Shown here: in pieces, positions 7,909 to 15,844 of the stretch
How the letters are laid out: every line of letters starts with the position of its first letter
How positions within the stretch are numbered: position 1 is the first letter of the stretch
From: DVED01 sp963838375
GTDB taxonomy: Bacteria > Cyanobacteriota > Cyanobacteriia > Cyanobacteriales > Geitlerinemataceae
NCBI GenBank assembly: GCA_963838375.1
Contig: CAWIQY010000015.1
Span: forward strand, 372,001 to 436,000
Reading direction: 5' to 3'
Length of the DNA: 64,000 nt
Position numbers and translations under genes: made by a program
Notes under the pieces: model-generated
Database searches by the model: none
The model's input: only the letters and a program-made list of their open reading frames with translations
What the model was told of the DNA's origin: nothing

Positions 7909-9711
7909 ATGCGACTATCCAAAATGCTCTTCGTCACCCTGCGGGAAGATCCGGCAGAGGCAGAGATCCCCAGTCATAAACTGCTGCTGCGTGCGGGTTA
8001 TATCCGCCGGATTGGCAGCGGCGTGTATGCATACCTTCCGCTGATGTGGCGAGTGTTGCAGAAAGTCTCGCAAATTGTGCGGGAGGAAATGAACGCCACG
8101 GGGGCGCAGGAGTGTTTGTTGCCGCAGTTGCAGCCTGCGGAGTTGTGGCGGGAGTCGGGGCGCTGGGATACGTACACCAAGGCGGAAGGGATTATGTTTT
8201 CCCTGATCGATCGCCAAAATCGAGAGTTGGGGCTCGGACCGACGCACGAAGAAGTGATTACAACGATCGCTCGCGAGACCATTCGTTCTTATCGCCAACT
8301 TCCTCTTCATTTATACCAAATTCAAAGCAAGTTTCGCGATGAAATTCGCCCGAGATTTGGCTTGATGCGGGGGCGAGAATTTATTATGAAAGATGGCTAT
8401 TCTTTCCACGATTCCCAAGAAAGCCTCAAGGAAACCTATGGCGATATGGATGGGGCGTATCGTAATATGTTGCGGCGCTGCGGGTTGAAGTTTCAAGCAG
8501 TGGAAGCGGATTCTGGGGCGATCGGCGGTTCGGGTTCTCAGGAGTTTATGGTGCTGGCGGATGCTGGAGAAGATGAAGTTCTCTACACTGAAGATGGCAA
8601 GTATGGCGCGAATGTGGAAAAGGCAATTTCGCTACCTGCCGATGCTGAAGTTTCTCCGTTTACGACCTACGAAAAACGAGAGACTCCAGGAACAAATACG
8701 ATCGCTAAACTGTGCGAATTTTTGAAGTGTTCGCCGACGCAAGTGGTGAAAAATGTCCTGTATCAAGCTGTCTTTGATAATGGAAAAACGGTCTTGGTTT
8801 TGGTGAGCCTTCGTGGAGATCAAGATGTCAACGATGTCAAGTTACAAAACGAACTGACTAAATTCGCCGATCGCTTCGGTGGCAAAACAATTCTGACTTT
8901 AACAGTTCCCGATGAGGAAGCTCAGAATAAATGGGCAGCTAAACCATTACCGTTAGGATATATTGCTCCTGATTTATCCAATAATTTGATTCAATCTCAA
9001 AAAGAAGTTGCGCCTCACTTTTTACGCTTCGTCGATTGCACGGCAGTTGAGTTGAAAAACTTCGTGACAGGAGCCAACGAATCTGGATATCATGTTGTCG
9101 GGGCAAATTGGGGAAATGAGTTCCAGTTACCGGAAAATGTAGTTGATATTCGCAAGGCAACAGCGGGCGATCGATCGGTTCACGATCCCAGTCAAACATT
9201 AAAAACCGCGCGGGGAATTGAAGTCGGTCATATCTTCCAATTGGGTACGAAATACTCCACTGCTTTGGGGGCAACCTACACGAACGAGCAGGGAGAGGAA
9301 AAACCACTGATTATGGGATGCTATGGTGTTGGGGTATCCCGACTGGCTCAATCTTCTGTGGAGCAATCCTATGATAAAGATGGCATTATTTGGCCCGTGG
9401 CGATCGCCCCATATCACGCCATTGTCACTATTCCCAATCTCAACGATGCCACACAAGTTGCTACTGCCGAAAAACTTTATACTGAGTTAAATGCAGCGGG
9501 AGTAGAAACTCTGTTGGACGATCGGAACGAACGGGCAGGGGTTAAGTTCAAAGACGCAGATTTGATCGGCATTCCTTACCGCATTGTCACGGGAAAATCA
9601 CTTAAAGAAGGGAAAGTAGAAGTGGTGGAACGATCGACACAACAGCGTCAAGATGTAGCGGTTGAAACCGTTGTGGAACTGTTAAAGCAGAAAATTGAAG
9701 CCGTCTTGTAA
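7909..9711 (+). CDS. proS: Prolyl-tRNA synthetase
   Basis: Class II aminoacyl-tRNA synthetase that charges tRNA-Pro with proline. The 600-residue bacterial-type architecture is complete: catalytic core with motif 1 near GSGVYAYLPLMWRV, motif 2 (KFRDEIRPRFGLMRGREFIMKD), a YbaK-like insertion that hydrolyses mischarged Ala-tRNA-Pro (about residues 225-400), motif 3 (MGCYGVGVSRLAQSSVEQ) and a C-terminal anticodon-binding domain. It is monocistronic with its own TATAAT. Secure. Confidence 0.97.
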   Translation: MRLSKMLFVTLREDPAEAEIPSHKLLLRAGYIRRIGSGVYAYLPLMWRVLQKVSQIVREEMNATGAQECLLPQLQPAELWRESGRWDTYTKAEGIMFSLIDRQNRELGLGPTHEEVITTIARETIRSYRQLPLHLYQIQSKFRDEIRPRFGLMRGREFIMKDGYSFHDSQESLKETYGDMDGAYRNMLRRCGLKFQAVEADSGAIGGSGSQEFMVLADAGEDEVLYTEDGKYGANVEKAISLPADAEVSPFTTYEKRETPGTNTIAKLCEFLKCSPTQVVKNVLYQAVFDNGKTVLVLVSLRGDQDVNDVKLQNELTKFADRFGGKTILTLTVPDEEAQNKWAAKPLPLGYIAPDLSNNLIQSQKEVAPHFLRFVDCTAVELKNFVTGANESGYHVVGANWGNEFQLPENVVDIRKATAGDRSVHDPSQTLKTARGIEVGHIFQLGTKYSTALGATYTNEQGEEKPLIMGCYGVGVSRLAQSSVEQSYDKDGIIWPVAIAPYHAIVTIPNLNDATQVATAEKLYTELNAAGVETLLDDRNERAGVKFKDADLIGIPYRIVTGKSLKEGKVEVVERSTQQRQDVAVETVVELLKQKIEAVL

Positions 9712-10022
9712 TCGATCGGTACTTTTCCCTTTAAGATAGTTTAATTCCCGCAACTCCCGATCGATCGAGTGCGGGAAGTTCAGCCATTCGTCCGAGTTAA
9801 CCGATTTCCTCTTCCAGTTTCACATTAGAGAAAGTTTTGGATCTCAATGGCTGCTAGCCGAACTCACGGGCAATTGTCCACAGATCCGATCGGAATGGGT
9901 GCGTAACTTCAATCTCGGATCGAACCCCGTGAATATACTGTAAAGCCAACTCCCGAATTCCCGACGAACTAAGAGTTACGCTGTTAGAATTCCCTTAACA
10001 CGCTTGTTGTAGCCCATTCCCC
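9712..10022. other. Intergenic region after proS with a possible gene remnant
   Basis: A 311-base spacer. Near 9744-9778 TCCCGCAACT and AGTGCGGGA can form a hairpin around CCCGATCGATCG and may end the proS transcript. On the minus strand 9854-9994 is open for 46 codons and reads like coding sequence (for example VRSEIEVTHPFRSDLWTIAR), but has no ATG or GTG start; it may be the end of a decayed gene. Confidence 0.35.
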
Positions 10023-11900
10023 ATGAGTGACATCGTTTTAGACGTTCGCAATCTTCACGTCCAATTTCGCACAGACGAAACGCAAATCCAAGCCGTCGAT
10101 GGCATTGATTTTCAAGTTCCCCGAGGTCAAACTTTGGGAATTGTGGGGGAATCGGGTTCGGGAAAGTCCGTAACTTCACTCGCTGTCATGGGCTTGATTC
10201 CCTCTCCTCCCGGTAAAATTACGGAGGGGGAAATCTGGTTTCGCGACGAATCCGATCGATCTCCCGTAGATTTTCGGCAACTTCCCCCCGCACAAATGCA
10301 GGAATACCGAGGGGGGAAGATTGCCATGATTTTTCAAGAACCCATGAGTTCCCTCAACCCCGTGTATACCATCGGGTTTCAGCTAACCGAAGCGATTCGT
10401 CTCCATCGCAACGTTTCAGAATCCGAGGCGAGACGATTAGCTGTTGCCAGTTTGCAAGAGGTTAAACTTCTCGGTAGCGATGAGGAATTGCAGCAGCAAA
10501 TCTTAGAAGAAAAACCATCTCAGGATGAACGGGATATAACCCGGCAACTCAACCGCCGCAAACAAGCCATGCTGGAACGCTATCCCCACCAACTTTCTGG
10601 GGGGCAAATTCAGCGGGTGATGATTGCTATGGCAATTTCCTGCAATCCGACACTGTTGATTGCCGACGAACCCACCACGGCATTGGATGTGACGGTACAG
10701 AAAACCATTTTAAATCTGATGCGGGAATTGCGCGATCGGCGTCAGATGTCGATGATTTTCATTACTCACGATCTTGGGGTGATTGCCGAAATCGCCGACA
10801 CGGTGGCGGTGATGTATCAAGGCAAAATCGTGGAAACAGGGTCAGTACGCGACATTTTTACTCATCCCCAACATCCCTATACCCAAGGATTACTCGCCTG
10901 CCGTCCTCAACCGGATAAGCGACTGCGATATCTACCCACGATCGCAGATTTTATGCAGGGTGGCAACGGATCTCGACAACCGAAATCATCGCACTTCAAT
11001 GAGACAGAAGAATCTACCCAAGATTCCCACTCCCATCCTCCCTTAAAAATCGAAGAGATTAGCGAAAGGGAAATGACTGCCAGAGTGGCTCAATTACAGC
11101 AGCAGCAGCCTCTACTGACCGTTGATAACCTGCAAGTGGGTTTTCCCTTGCGGGGAATGTTCGGACAAACCCAGCGCTACTCGATGGCTGTTAATGGAGT
11201 CTCTTTTGAGGTGTATCCTGGCGAAACCCTGGGATTAGTAGGAGAATCGGGATGTGGCAAGACGACGCTCTCGCGGACGCTGCTGCGGTTAATCGAGCCG
11301 ATAAGCGGTCGAATTCTGTTTGAAGGTCGGGACATCACAGGGCTGAAAAAGCGGAAACTGCGGCAATTGCGGCGGGATATGCAGGTGATTTTCCAAGACC
11401 CGTTTAGTTCCCTCAATCCCCGAATTGCGATCGGTGAAGCTATTCTAGAACCGTTAGCGATCCATGGTCGGGGATCTCGAAAGCAAAACCTCGATCGAGT
11501 TCGCTATCTTCTCGATCGAGTTGGCTTAGATCCCAACTGGATAAACCGCTATCCTCACGAGTTTTCTGGGGGTCAGCGGCAGCGGATTTGTATTGCCCGC
11601 GCTTTAGCTCTCAATCCCAAGTTTATTATCTGTGACGAGTCGGTGTCGGCACTGGATGTGTCGGTACAGGCACAGGTTCTCAATCTGCTCAAAGAATTGC
11701 AAGCAGAATTCGGGCTGACTTATATCTTTATTTCTCACGATCTCAGCGTGGTCAAATTTATGAGCGATCGAATTGCGGTGATGAATCGGGGCAAAATCGA
11801 AGAAATCGGTGCGGCAGAAAGTATTTATCGTCGTCCTCAGAAAGCCTACACGCGCCAACTGATTGCATCCATTCCTAAAGGGGAATTTGTCACTCGTTAG
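10023..11900 (+). CDS. Peptide ABC transporter, fused two-ATPase subunit
   Basis: A 625-residue fusion of two ABC ATPase domains of the oligopeptide/dipeptide (DppD-DppF, YejF) type. The first domain has Walker A GESGSGKS at about residue 42, signature LSGGQIQRV and Walker B LLIADEPTT; the second has GESGCGKT near 406, FSGGQRQRI and FIICDESVS (one acidic residue short of the usual DE-P). Each is followed by the C-terminal region typical of oligopeptide ATPases (HPQHPYTQGLL and RPQKAYTRQL). It would energise uptake of peptides or similar solutes. No permease or binding protein lies next to it, so partners must be encoded elsewhere. Confidence 0.92.
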   Translation: MSDIVLDVRNLHVQFRTDETQIQAVDGIDFQVPRGQTLGIVGESGSGKSVTSLAVMGLIPSPPGKITEGEIWFRDESDRSPVDFRQLPPAQMQEYRGGKIAMIFQEPMSSLNPVYTIGFQLTEAIRLHRNVSESEARRLAVASLQEVKLLGSDEELQQQILEEKPSQDERDITRQLNRRKQAMLERYPHQLSGGQIQRVMIAMAISCNPTLLIADEPTTALDVTVQKTILNLMRELRDRRQMSMIFITHDLGVIAEIADTVAVMYQGKIVETGSVRDIFTHPQHPYTQGLLACRPQPDKRLRYLPTIADFMQGGNGSRQPKSSHFNETEESTQDSHSHPPLKIEEISEREMTARVAQLQQQQPLLTVDNLQVGFPLRGMFGQTQRYSMAVNGVSFEVYPGETLGLVGESGCGKTTLSRTLLRLIEPISGRILFEGRDITGLKKRKLRQLRRDMQVIFQDPFSSLNPRIAIGEAILEPLAIHGRGSRKQNLDRVRYLLDRVGLDPNWINRYPHEFSGGQRQRICIARALALNPKFIICDESVSALDVSVQAQVLNLLKELQAEFGLTYIFISHDLSVVKFMSDRIAVMNRGKIEEIGAAESIYRRPQKAYTRQLIASIPKGEFVTR

Positions 11901-12172
11901 GATGGGTCATTGGTAATGGGCAATTGGTATAGAGCCGCGCTTGCGCGGTTAGGACGCTCTCGATCTCCCGAAGCGAGTCTTTCTCCCCGAGATCCCCGAA
12001 GCGATTTCCTCACATAACCGTCTATAGCTATAATTGCCCCTCGACAACCGCAACTCCCAAACTCCTTTTTCAAGCGTTTTCGGCAAATCTGTTATTGTTA
12101 TGGAGTTAAATCGCTCGATCTCGCCCCTCGATCCCAAGCGTGCCGATGCGATCTCATCAGGTCATTTAACAA

Positions 12173-13741
12173 ATGAACCCTCAGAAATTACCGAAGAAAT
12201 TACCGACTTTGGCGATCTCCCGATCTACAGCGATGCCTATGGCATCGGTTGCGCTGCTTTTAGCTGCACCCCATTGGGCGATCGCGACCGTCCCTCAATC
12301 CCCAATATCCCCGATTGTTGATACAACTGTCGCGGAGTCGATCGTCTCTCAAGTCTCAGACTCAACGGGAGAAGATCGAGATCGGGTCTCGGAAGCGGGA
12401 ACCGTCGATCTGCGCTTGCAACACCTGCAACGCCAAAATCTAGGTTCCAAACAATTCTCGATCGACAGTCCATCTTTACCCGTCGAGAACTTTTCCCTTT
12501 CCACCGATCCGGAAAATCAACGTCTCGTACAGACAGATTCATCCGAGTTGGAGTTCGTCGGTCCGGGGCAACTTTCGACTTACCGAGGTCCCTTTTCCAT
12601 CGAGAAACTCCCCGTTCTGACGCCCAGTCAACTCGAAGAGCAAGAAGCGGGATTCTATTTTGATATTACCGGCGATCGACCCCGAGACAAGCGATGGACT
12701 GTCCGACCCACCTTCGGCGTGCGCAGTTGGGAAGGCCGTGCCCTTGAACTAGAACTCGAAGGCGGCGAACGCACCTTAGGATTCGATCTCAGTTATACTC
12801 AATCGGCGATTACTGGCGAAGAGAGTCGTCTGGGTTATCAAATTGGTGCTTTCAACCAACGATCGCCGGATAATGTTTTTTTAGTCGATGATGATGACGA
12901 AGATGTCGAGGAAATTTTTCTGCCTCGAGGGGACGAACACGTTCCTTGGATTCACCGTCTCGGCGGTCGGTTCCGGCTATTCGTCCCCGCTTCAGAACAC
13001 TTGGTGTTAGTCCCCGGTGTAACCTACCAGCGCGTTTCCGTCCGCAACAGTGCGTTTGGCGATCGCACCTTTTCTCGAGATGAAGACGGCAATCGCTTCA
13101 CCATCAGCGATACGGGGAGCGACGATCTACTTACCCTCAGCTTATTCGCACAACTGGGGGCAGTGGATCGCGACGAAGACGAGATTATCGTTAGAGGAAC
13201 GCGAGCGCAAATCGGCACAGAACAAGCGATTCCCATCGGTTCGGAAGATATTTCTTTCAATCGCTTAACAGGCGGTATCGTTCAATATGTGCCAGCCGAC
13301 CTTTTTGGCTTTTCTGAAGGACCGCGCACCCTGGTTTTGAGCGCGCTCACTGGGGCGACTCTTGGCGACTTACCCCCCTACGAAGGGTTTAGCTTGGGGG
13401 GATACAGCTCGGTCAGGGGCTACGGACGCGGCGATGTAGGCACTGGGAGTCGGTTTGTTCAGCTCGGTGCTGAATATCGCTTCCCGATCGCCAATATCGA
13501 CAGCGATTTGTTTAGCCGAATTCGGGGAGTCGTGTTTGTAGACTTTGCCAGCGATCTCGGTTCGGATGACGATGTAATCGGAGAACCGGCTCGGGTTCGC
13601 AACAAACCGGGAAACGGTTTGGGCTATGGCGTCGGTCTCCGATTGGGTAATATTCCGATCGTGGATGTACTGCGCGTCGATTTCGCTCTCACAGACCAAG
13701 GGGACAATGCCATTTATTTTGGCGTGGGAGAGCGGTTTTAA
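12173..13741 (+). CDS. Omp85-type (BamA/TamA) outer-membrane barrel without POTRA domains
   Basis: A 522-residue exported protein. An N-terminal hydrophobic segment (ASVALLLAAPHWAIA) serves as signal peptide. After a linker of about 120 low-complexity residues the chain becomes alternating beta-strand sequence to the end and carries the Omp85 loop-6 signature (GYSSVRGYGRGDVGTGS) and a C-terminal phenylalanine (YFGVGERF), both diagnostic of BamA/TamA/FhaC barrels. The N-terminal part shows no recognisable POTRA domain, unlike true BamA or TamA. It may be a patatin-like or solute/protein outer-membrane channel of the family; the substrate is unknown. Confidence 0.8.
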   Translation: MNPQKLPKKLPTLAISRSTAMPMASVALLLAAPHWAIATVPQSPISPIVDTTVAESIVSQVSDSTGEDRDRVSEAGTVDLRLQHLQRQNLGSKQFSIDSPSLPVENFSLSTDPENQRLVQTDSSELEFVGPGQLSTYRGPFSIEKLPVLTPSQLEEQEAGFYFDITGDRPRDKRWTVRPTFGVRSWEGRALELELEGGERTLGFDLSYTQSAITGEESRLGYQIGAFNQRSPDNVFLVDDDDEDVEEIFLPRGDEHVPWIHRLGGRFRLFVPASEHLVLVPGVTYQRVSVRNSAFGDRTFSRDEDGNRFTISDTGSDDLLTLSLFAQLGAVDRDEDEIIVRGTRAQIGTEQAIPIGSEDISFNRLTGGIVQYVPADLFGFSEGPRTLVLSALTGATLGDLPPYEGFSLGGYSSVRGYGRGDVGTGSRFVQLGAEYRFPIANIDSDLFSRIRGVVFVDFASDLGSDDDVIGEPARVRNKPGNGLGYGVGLRLGNIPIVDVLRVDFALTDQGDNAIYFGVGERF

Positions 13742-13760
13742 GGCGGATACGATCGCAATG

Positions 13761-14108
13761 TCAATCGGCGATCGCTTCGCGGAACTCCCAATATTGGTAG
13801 TCGGCGATCGCCTGTTTCAAAGTTTCAAACATTTGCGAACAGTGGTTATTGGCGCGAAGAGGTAATTCTTCATTCTTTACCACAAAATTCATGCGGATGT
13901 CTGTATAGGAGCTATCAGGCGAGTCGATCGACACCTCAATGGTGACTAATTTGGAAAAAGACACCTGACCGGGAATTTCTCGCGCCATCAAGCATTTTTT
14001 TCGATCGTAAATAATATCAAAATTACAGGAGATCAGCACTTCTGCCAGTAACTGCCGCAGATGTTCAAACGGAGCAGCTACTACAAACAAGCCAGTGTAA
14101 CGAGCCAT
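13761..14108 (-). CDS. Conserved hypothetical protein, 115 aa
   Basis: A compact soluble protein of 115 residues with mixed alpha/beta composition (start MARYTGLFVVAAPFEHLRQL, end YQYWEFREAIAD). I do not recognise a named domain, but the even composition, in-frame HIP1 sites and lack of shadowing by another gene argue that it is real. The N-terminal layout (beta strand, then helix, then strand with a basic tip DRKKC) resembles many small cyanobacterial proteins of unknown function. It converges on the Omp85 gene and ends 20 bases from it. Confidence 0.65.
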   Translation of the reverse strand: MARYTGLFVVAAPFEHLRQLLAEVLISCNFDIIYDRKKCLMAREIPGQVSFSKLVTIEVSIDSPDSSYTDIRMNFVVKNEELPLRANNHCSQMFETLKQAIADYQYWEFREAIAD

Positions 14109-14474
14109 GGGTTACTCCAGGATTTAATGTCAAGAGAAATTGTCCTTTTTACCACCGACTTACTCTTCGATTGAGAAGAGAATGGTTTAAAGGATATTAA
14201 ATTGGGAATTGCTAGTTTTGTAGCCTAAACTACTTTCTAAAATGAGAAAGCGAACAGGCTATGCCTATAAGATACCAGTCTCTTTCACTTCTTTCTTCAA
14301 AGAAATGTGTTGCGATGATTTCTCATTCTAGAGCGTCATTTGGGTCACCGAATCCGGGGAGTTTGCCCCCTTATCCTCGTGAAGTTGCCGGCTACCAACG
14401 ATCGAGCAACCCCCCTGTTTCCGCTTCAATGGGAAACAGGGGGGCTAAAGGTTTCTTCTATGAACTAACCCAAA
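14109..14474. other. Intergenic region with a strong GC hairpin
   Basis: The 366-base spacer lies between two minus-strand genes. It holds the promoter of the downstream 115-residue gene and, at 14410-14444, a perfect 13-bp hairpin. A plus-strand open frame across it has no coding character. Confidence 0.4.
14410..14444 (-). terminator. Strong hairpin, probable terminator
   Basis: CCCCCCTGTTTCC (14410-14422) pairs exactly with GGAAACAGGGGGG (14432-14444) around a 9-base loop. It begins 31 bases beyond the stop of the minus-strand gene at 14475, so it is placed to end that transcript, although only TTG follows on that strand. Confidence 0.5.
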
Positions 14475-14786
14475 CTAGTCGGAAGTGGAGTCTGAGGGAT
14501 GATTCCGAATTTGTTCTGCTTCGGGACAATCGTCAGAGACTAGGGGTTCGACATTTCCTCGGATCACGCTGGCTAACTTCTGAGTAATTGCGCCAATACT
14601 TTCTAGGCGAACCATTTCTTCCCAAGAGCAGATTTCATCATCTTCATCTGTTTCATAGCGCAGGGTGACTAAATCTCCTTCAATATCCAGGATGCGAGCG
14701 CGATCGATCCAACGTTGCTGATCCCGTAAAAATACACAGATTTCCCGACCTTCGCAACAGATTTGATACAGCTTACGATGTAGCAT
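14475..14786 (-). CDS. Small conserved cyanobacterial protein (DUF6679-like)
   Basis: A 103-residue protein with a highly structured, acidic N-terminal 75 residues (LYQICCEGREICVFLRDQQR, then ILDIEGDLVTLRYETDEDDE and CSWEEMVRLESIGAI) and a disordered tail. It strongly resembles a small cyanobacterial family that I believe is DUF6679; that name is from memory. The short strand-rich domain looks like an SH3- or Tudor-like barrel. Function is unknown. It is preceded by a long intergenic region and probably has its own promoter. Confidence 0.75.
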   Translation of the reverse strand: MLHRKLYQICCEGREICVFLRDQQRWIDRARILDIEGDLVTLRYETDEDDEICSWEEMVRLESIGAITQKLASVIRGNVEPLVSDDCPEAEQIRNHPSDSTSD

Positions 14787-15080
14787 ATGTAGCGTCTCCT
14801 AGGATTTTATCCTCTTTGTGACATACTCCTGACACTGACAAGAGGGTTACAGTGCAGGCTTCTTACCAACATCACCCAACGGTATTACTTGCAAAAACGC
14901 GGCGCCAACGGTTACGCGGATTCGCTTTACGACTGACGGGATGCCTGACCGCCAAATCTATAAAAGGTTTTAGGGGTTTACTGTAACTGTTACACTTTCA
15001 GCATTTTCGGTTTGGTTTATTCGGGTTAATTACCCTTTAGTTTAGTCTACACCGTTGGGTAGTGCCATTTCGGGGATTTT

Positions 15081-15233
15081 TCAGGGAATGCGTTGAACCC
15101 AATTGTCCATCAAACCCAGAACTCCACGGATGACCGAGAAACCGGAGGTTATTTGGTTGCCCACAAATAGAATGCAGGGGTTCTGGAAAGATTCGTTAAC
15201 GGGGAATGCGATCTTATCGTCGTCTGTGGGCAT
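15081..15233 (-). CDS. Possible small protein, 50 aa
   Basis: An ATG-initiated frame of 50 codons. It begins acidic (MPTDDDKIAFPVNESF) and continues with a hydrophobic middle (ILFVGNQITSGFSVIRGVLG) before ending NWVQRIP. No ribosome-binding site is obvious and I know no homologue. It could equally be the tail of a decayed gene. Confidence 0.25.
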   Translation of the reverse strand: MPTDDDKIAFPVNESFQNPCILFVGNQITSGFSVIRGVLGLMDNWVQRIP

Positions 15234-15350
15234 GGACGATCGACATTTGGCATTCCGGCGAGTGCCCTATAGCTTGAATTTGCACTTCGATCGATGTTCG
15301 CGCCAGTCAGCTTTGCTAGAGCCGATCTGTTAGGGTCAATTTTAACTCTT

Positions 15351-15545
15351 GATATCCTCACCGGGGTAAAGCCTCGGTAATTCCTAAGACTCACGACTTA
15401 GGTTCCTGTTTCTTTCCTGACGGAGTTTCGCAACTGCCTCCATGCTTAAAGCACTTTGTGGTCTTACGTTCGATCGGCAGGCGTAGAAGCAGTTGCCTTT
15501 GCGCTTGCCCTGCGTACAGTATGCAGGAATTCTAGCATATCCCCT
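15351..15545 (-). mobile_element. Possible IS200/IS605 (TnpB-type) remnant
   Basis: Read on the minus strand, a TAGAAT-like promoter box inside an imperfect 20-bp palindrome (15520-15539) is followed by about 110 bases of broken coding-like sequence, then two hairpins: CCTAAG with CTTAGG (15383-15402) and ACCGAGG with CCCCGGT (15360-15378), ending GAGGATATCAAG. The second hairpin with this ending strongly recalls the right end of cyanobacterial IS200/IS605 elements, where a terminal hairpin sits a few bases from the cleavage site and also forms the end of the TnpB guide RNA. No transposase or TnpB frame remains. Confidence 0.35.
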
Positions 15546-15844
15546 GCAAAGCCGTTAAGCCAAAGATGGGGGGTTTAACCTAACTTTAAGATCCTAGACG
15601 TAACTCCTATAGCCCATTCATTTGGGAACAGACAGCAAGGCTGGACAAGATTTCCGAAGCAGGGGCGATCGATCGCCCCTGAAACTGGAAGCTTCTTCGC
15701 AAGAGATCGCGGGGATGCTAATCTATTCAGTTGCGGGGGACTTTATACTTTATGTCCCGGTATGTCCCGGTTGGGTGCGAAGGATTTCAGGGGCGATCGA
15801 TCGATGCCAAAATTAGAAACTTTCAGAGGCGCATTGCACCGAAG

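Larger units (their letters stand above)
14787..15844. other. 1-kb gene-poor region
   Basis: More than 1 kb without an established gene. It holds the promoter of the minus-strand gene at 14786, a possible 50-codon frame (15081-15233, minus), a possible IS200/IS605-type remnant (15351-15545, minus) and several GGGGCGATCGATCGCCCC-type palindromes near 15663-15680. Base composition and repeats suggest an old insertion site. Confidence 0.5.

Noticed and set aside
12034..12321. Gene starting upstream of the Omp85-type barrel
   Set aside because: It overlaps the signal peptide region in another frame and has no family likeness; the barrel gene's own ATG is better placed.
15149..15394. Minus-strand frame of 81 codons
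   Set aside because: It begins inside the presumed transposon-end hairpin and shows no coding pattern; the overlapping 50-codon frame is a better, though weak, candidate.
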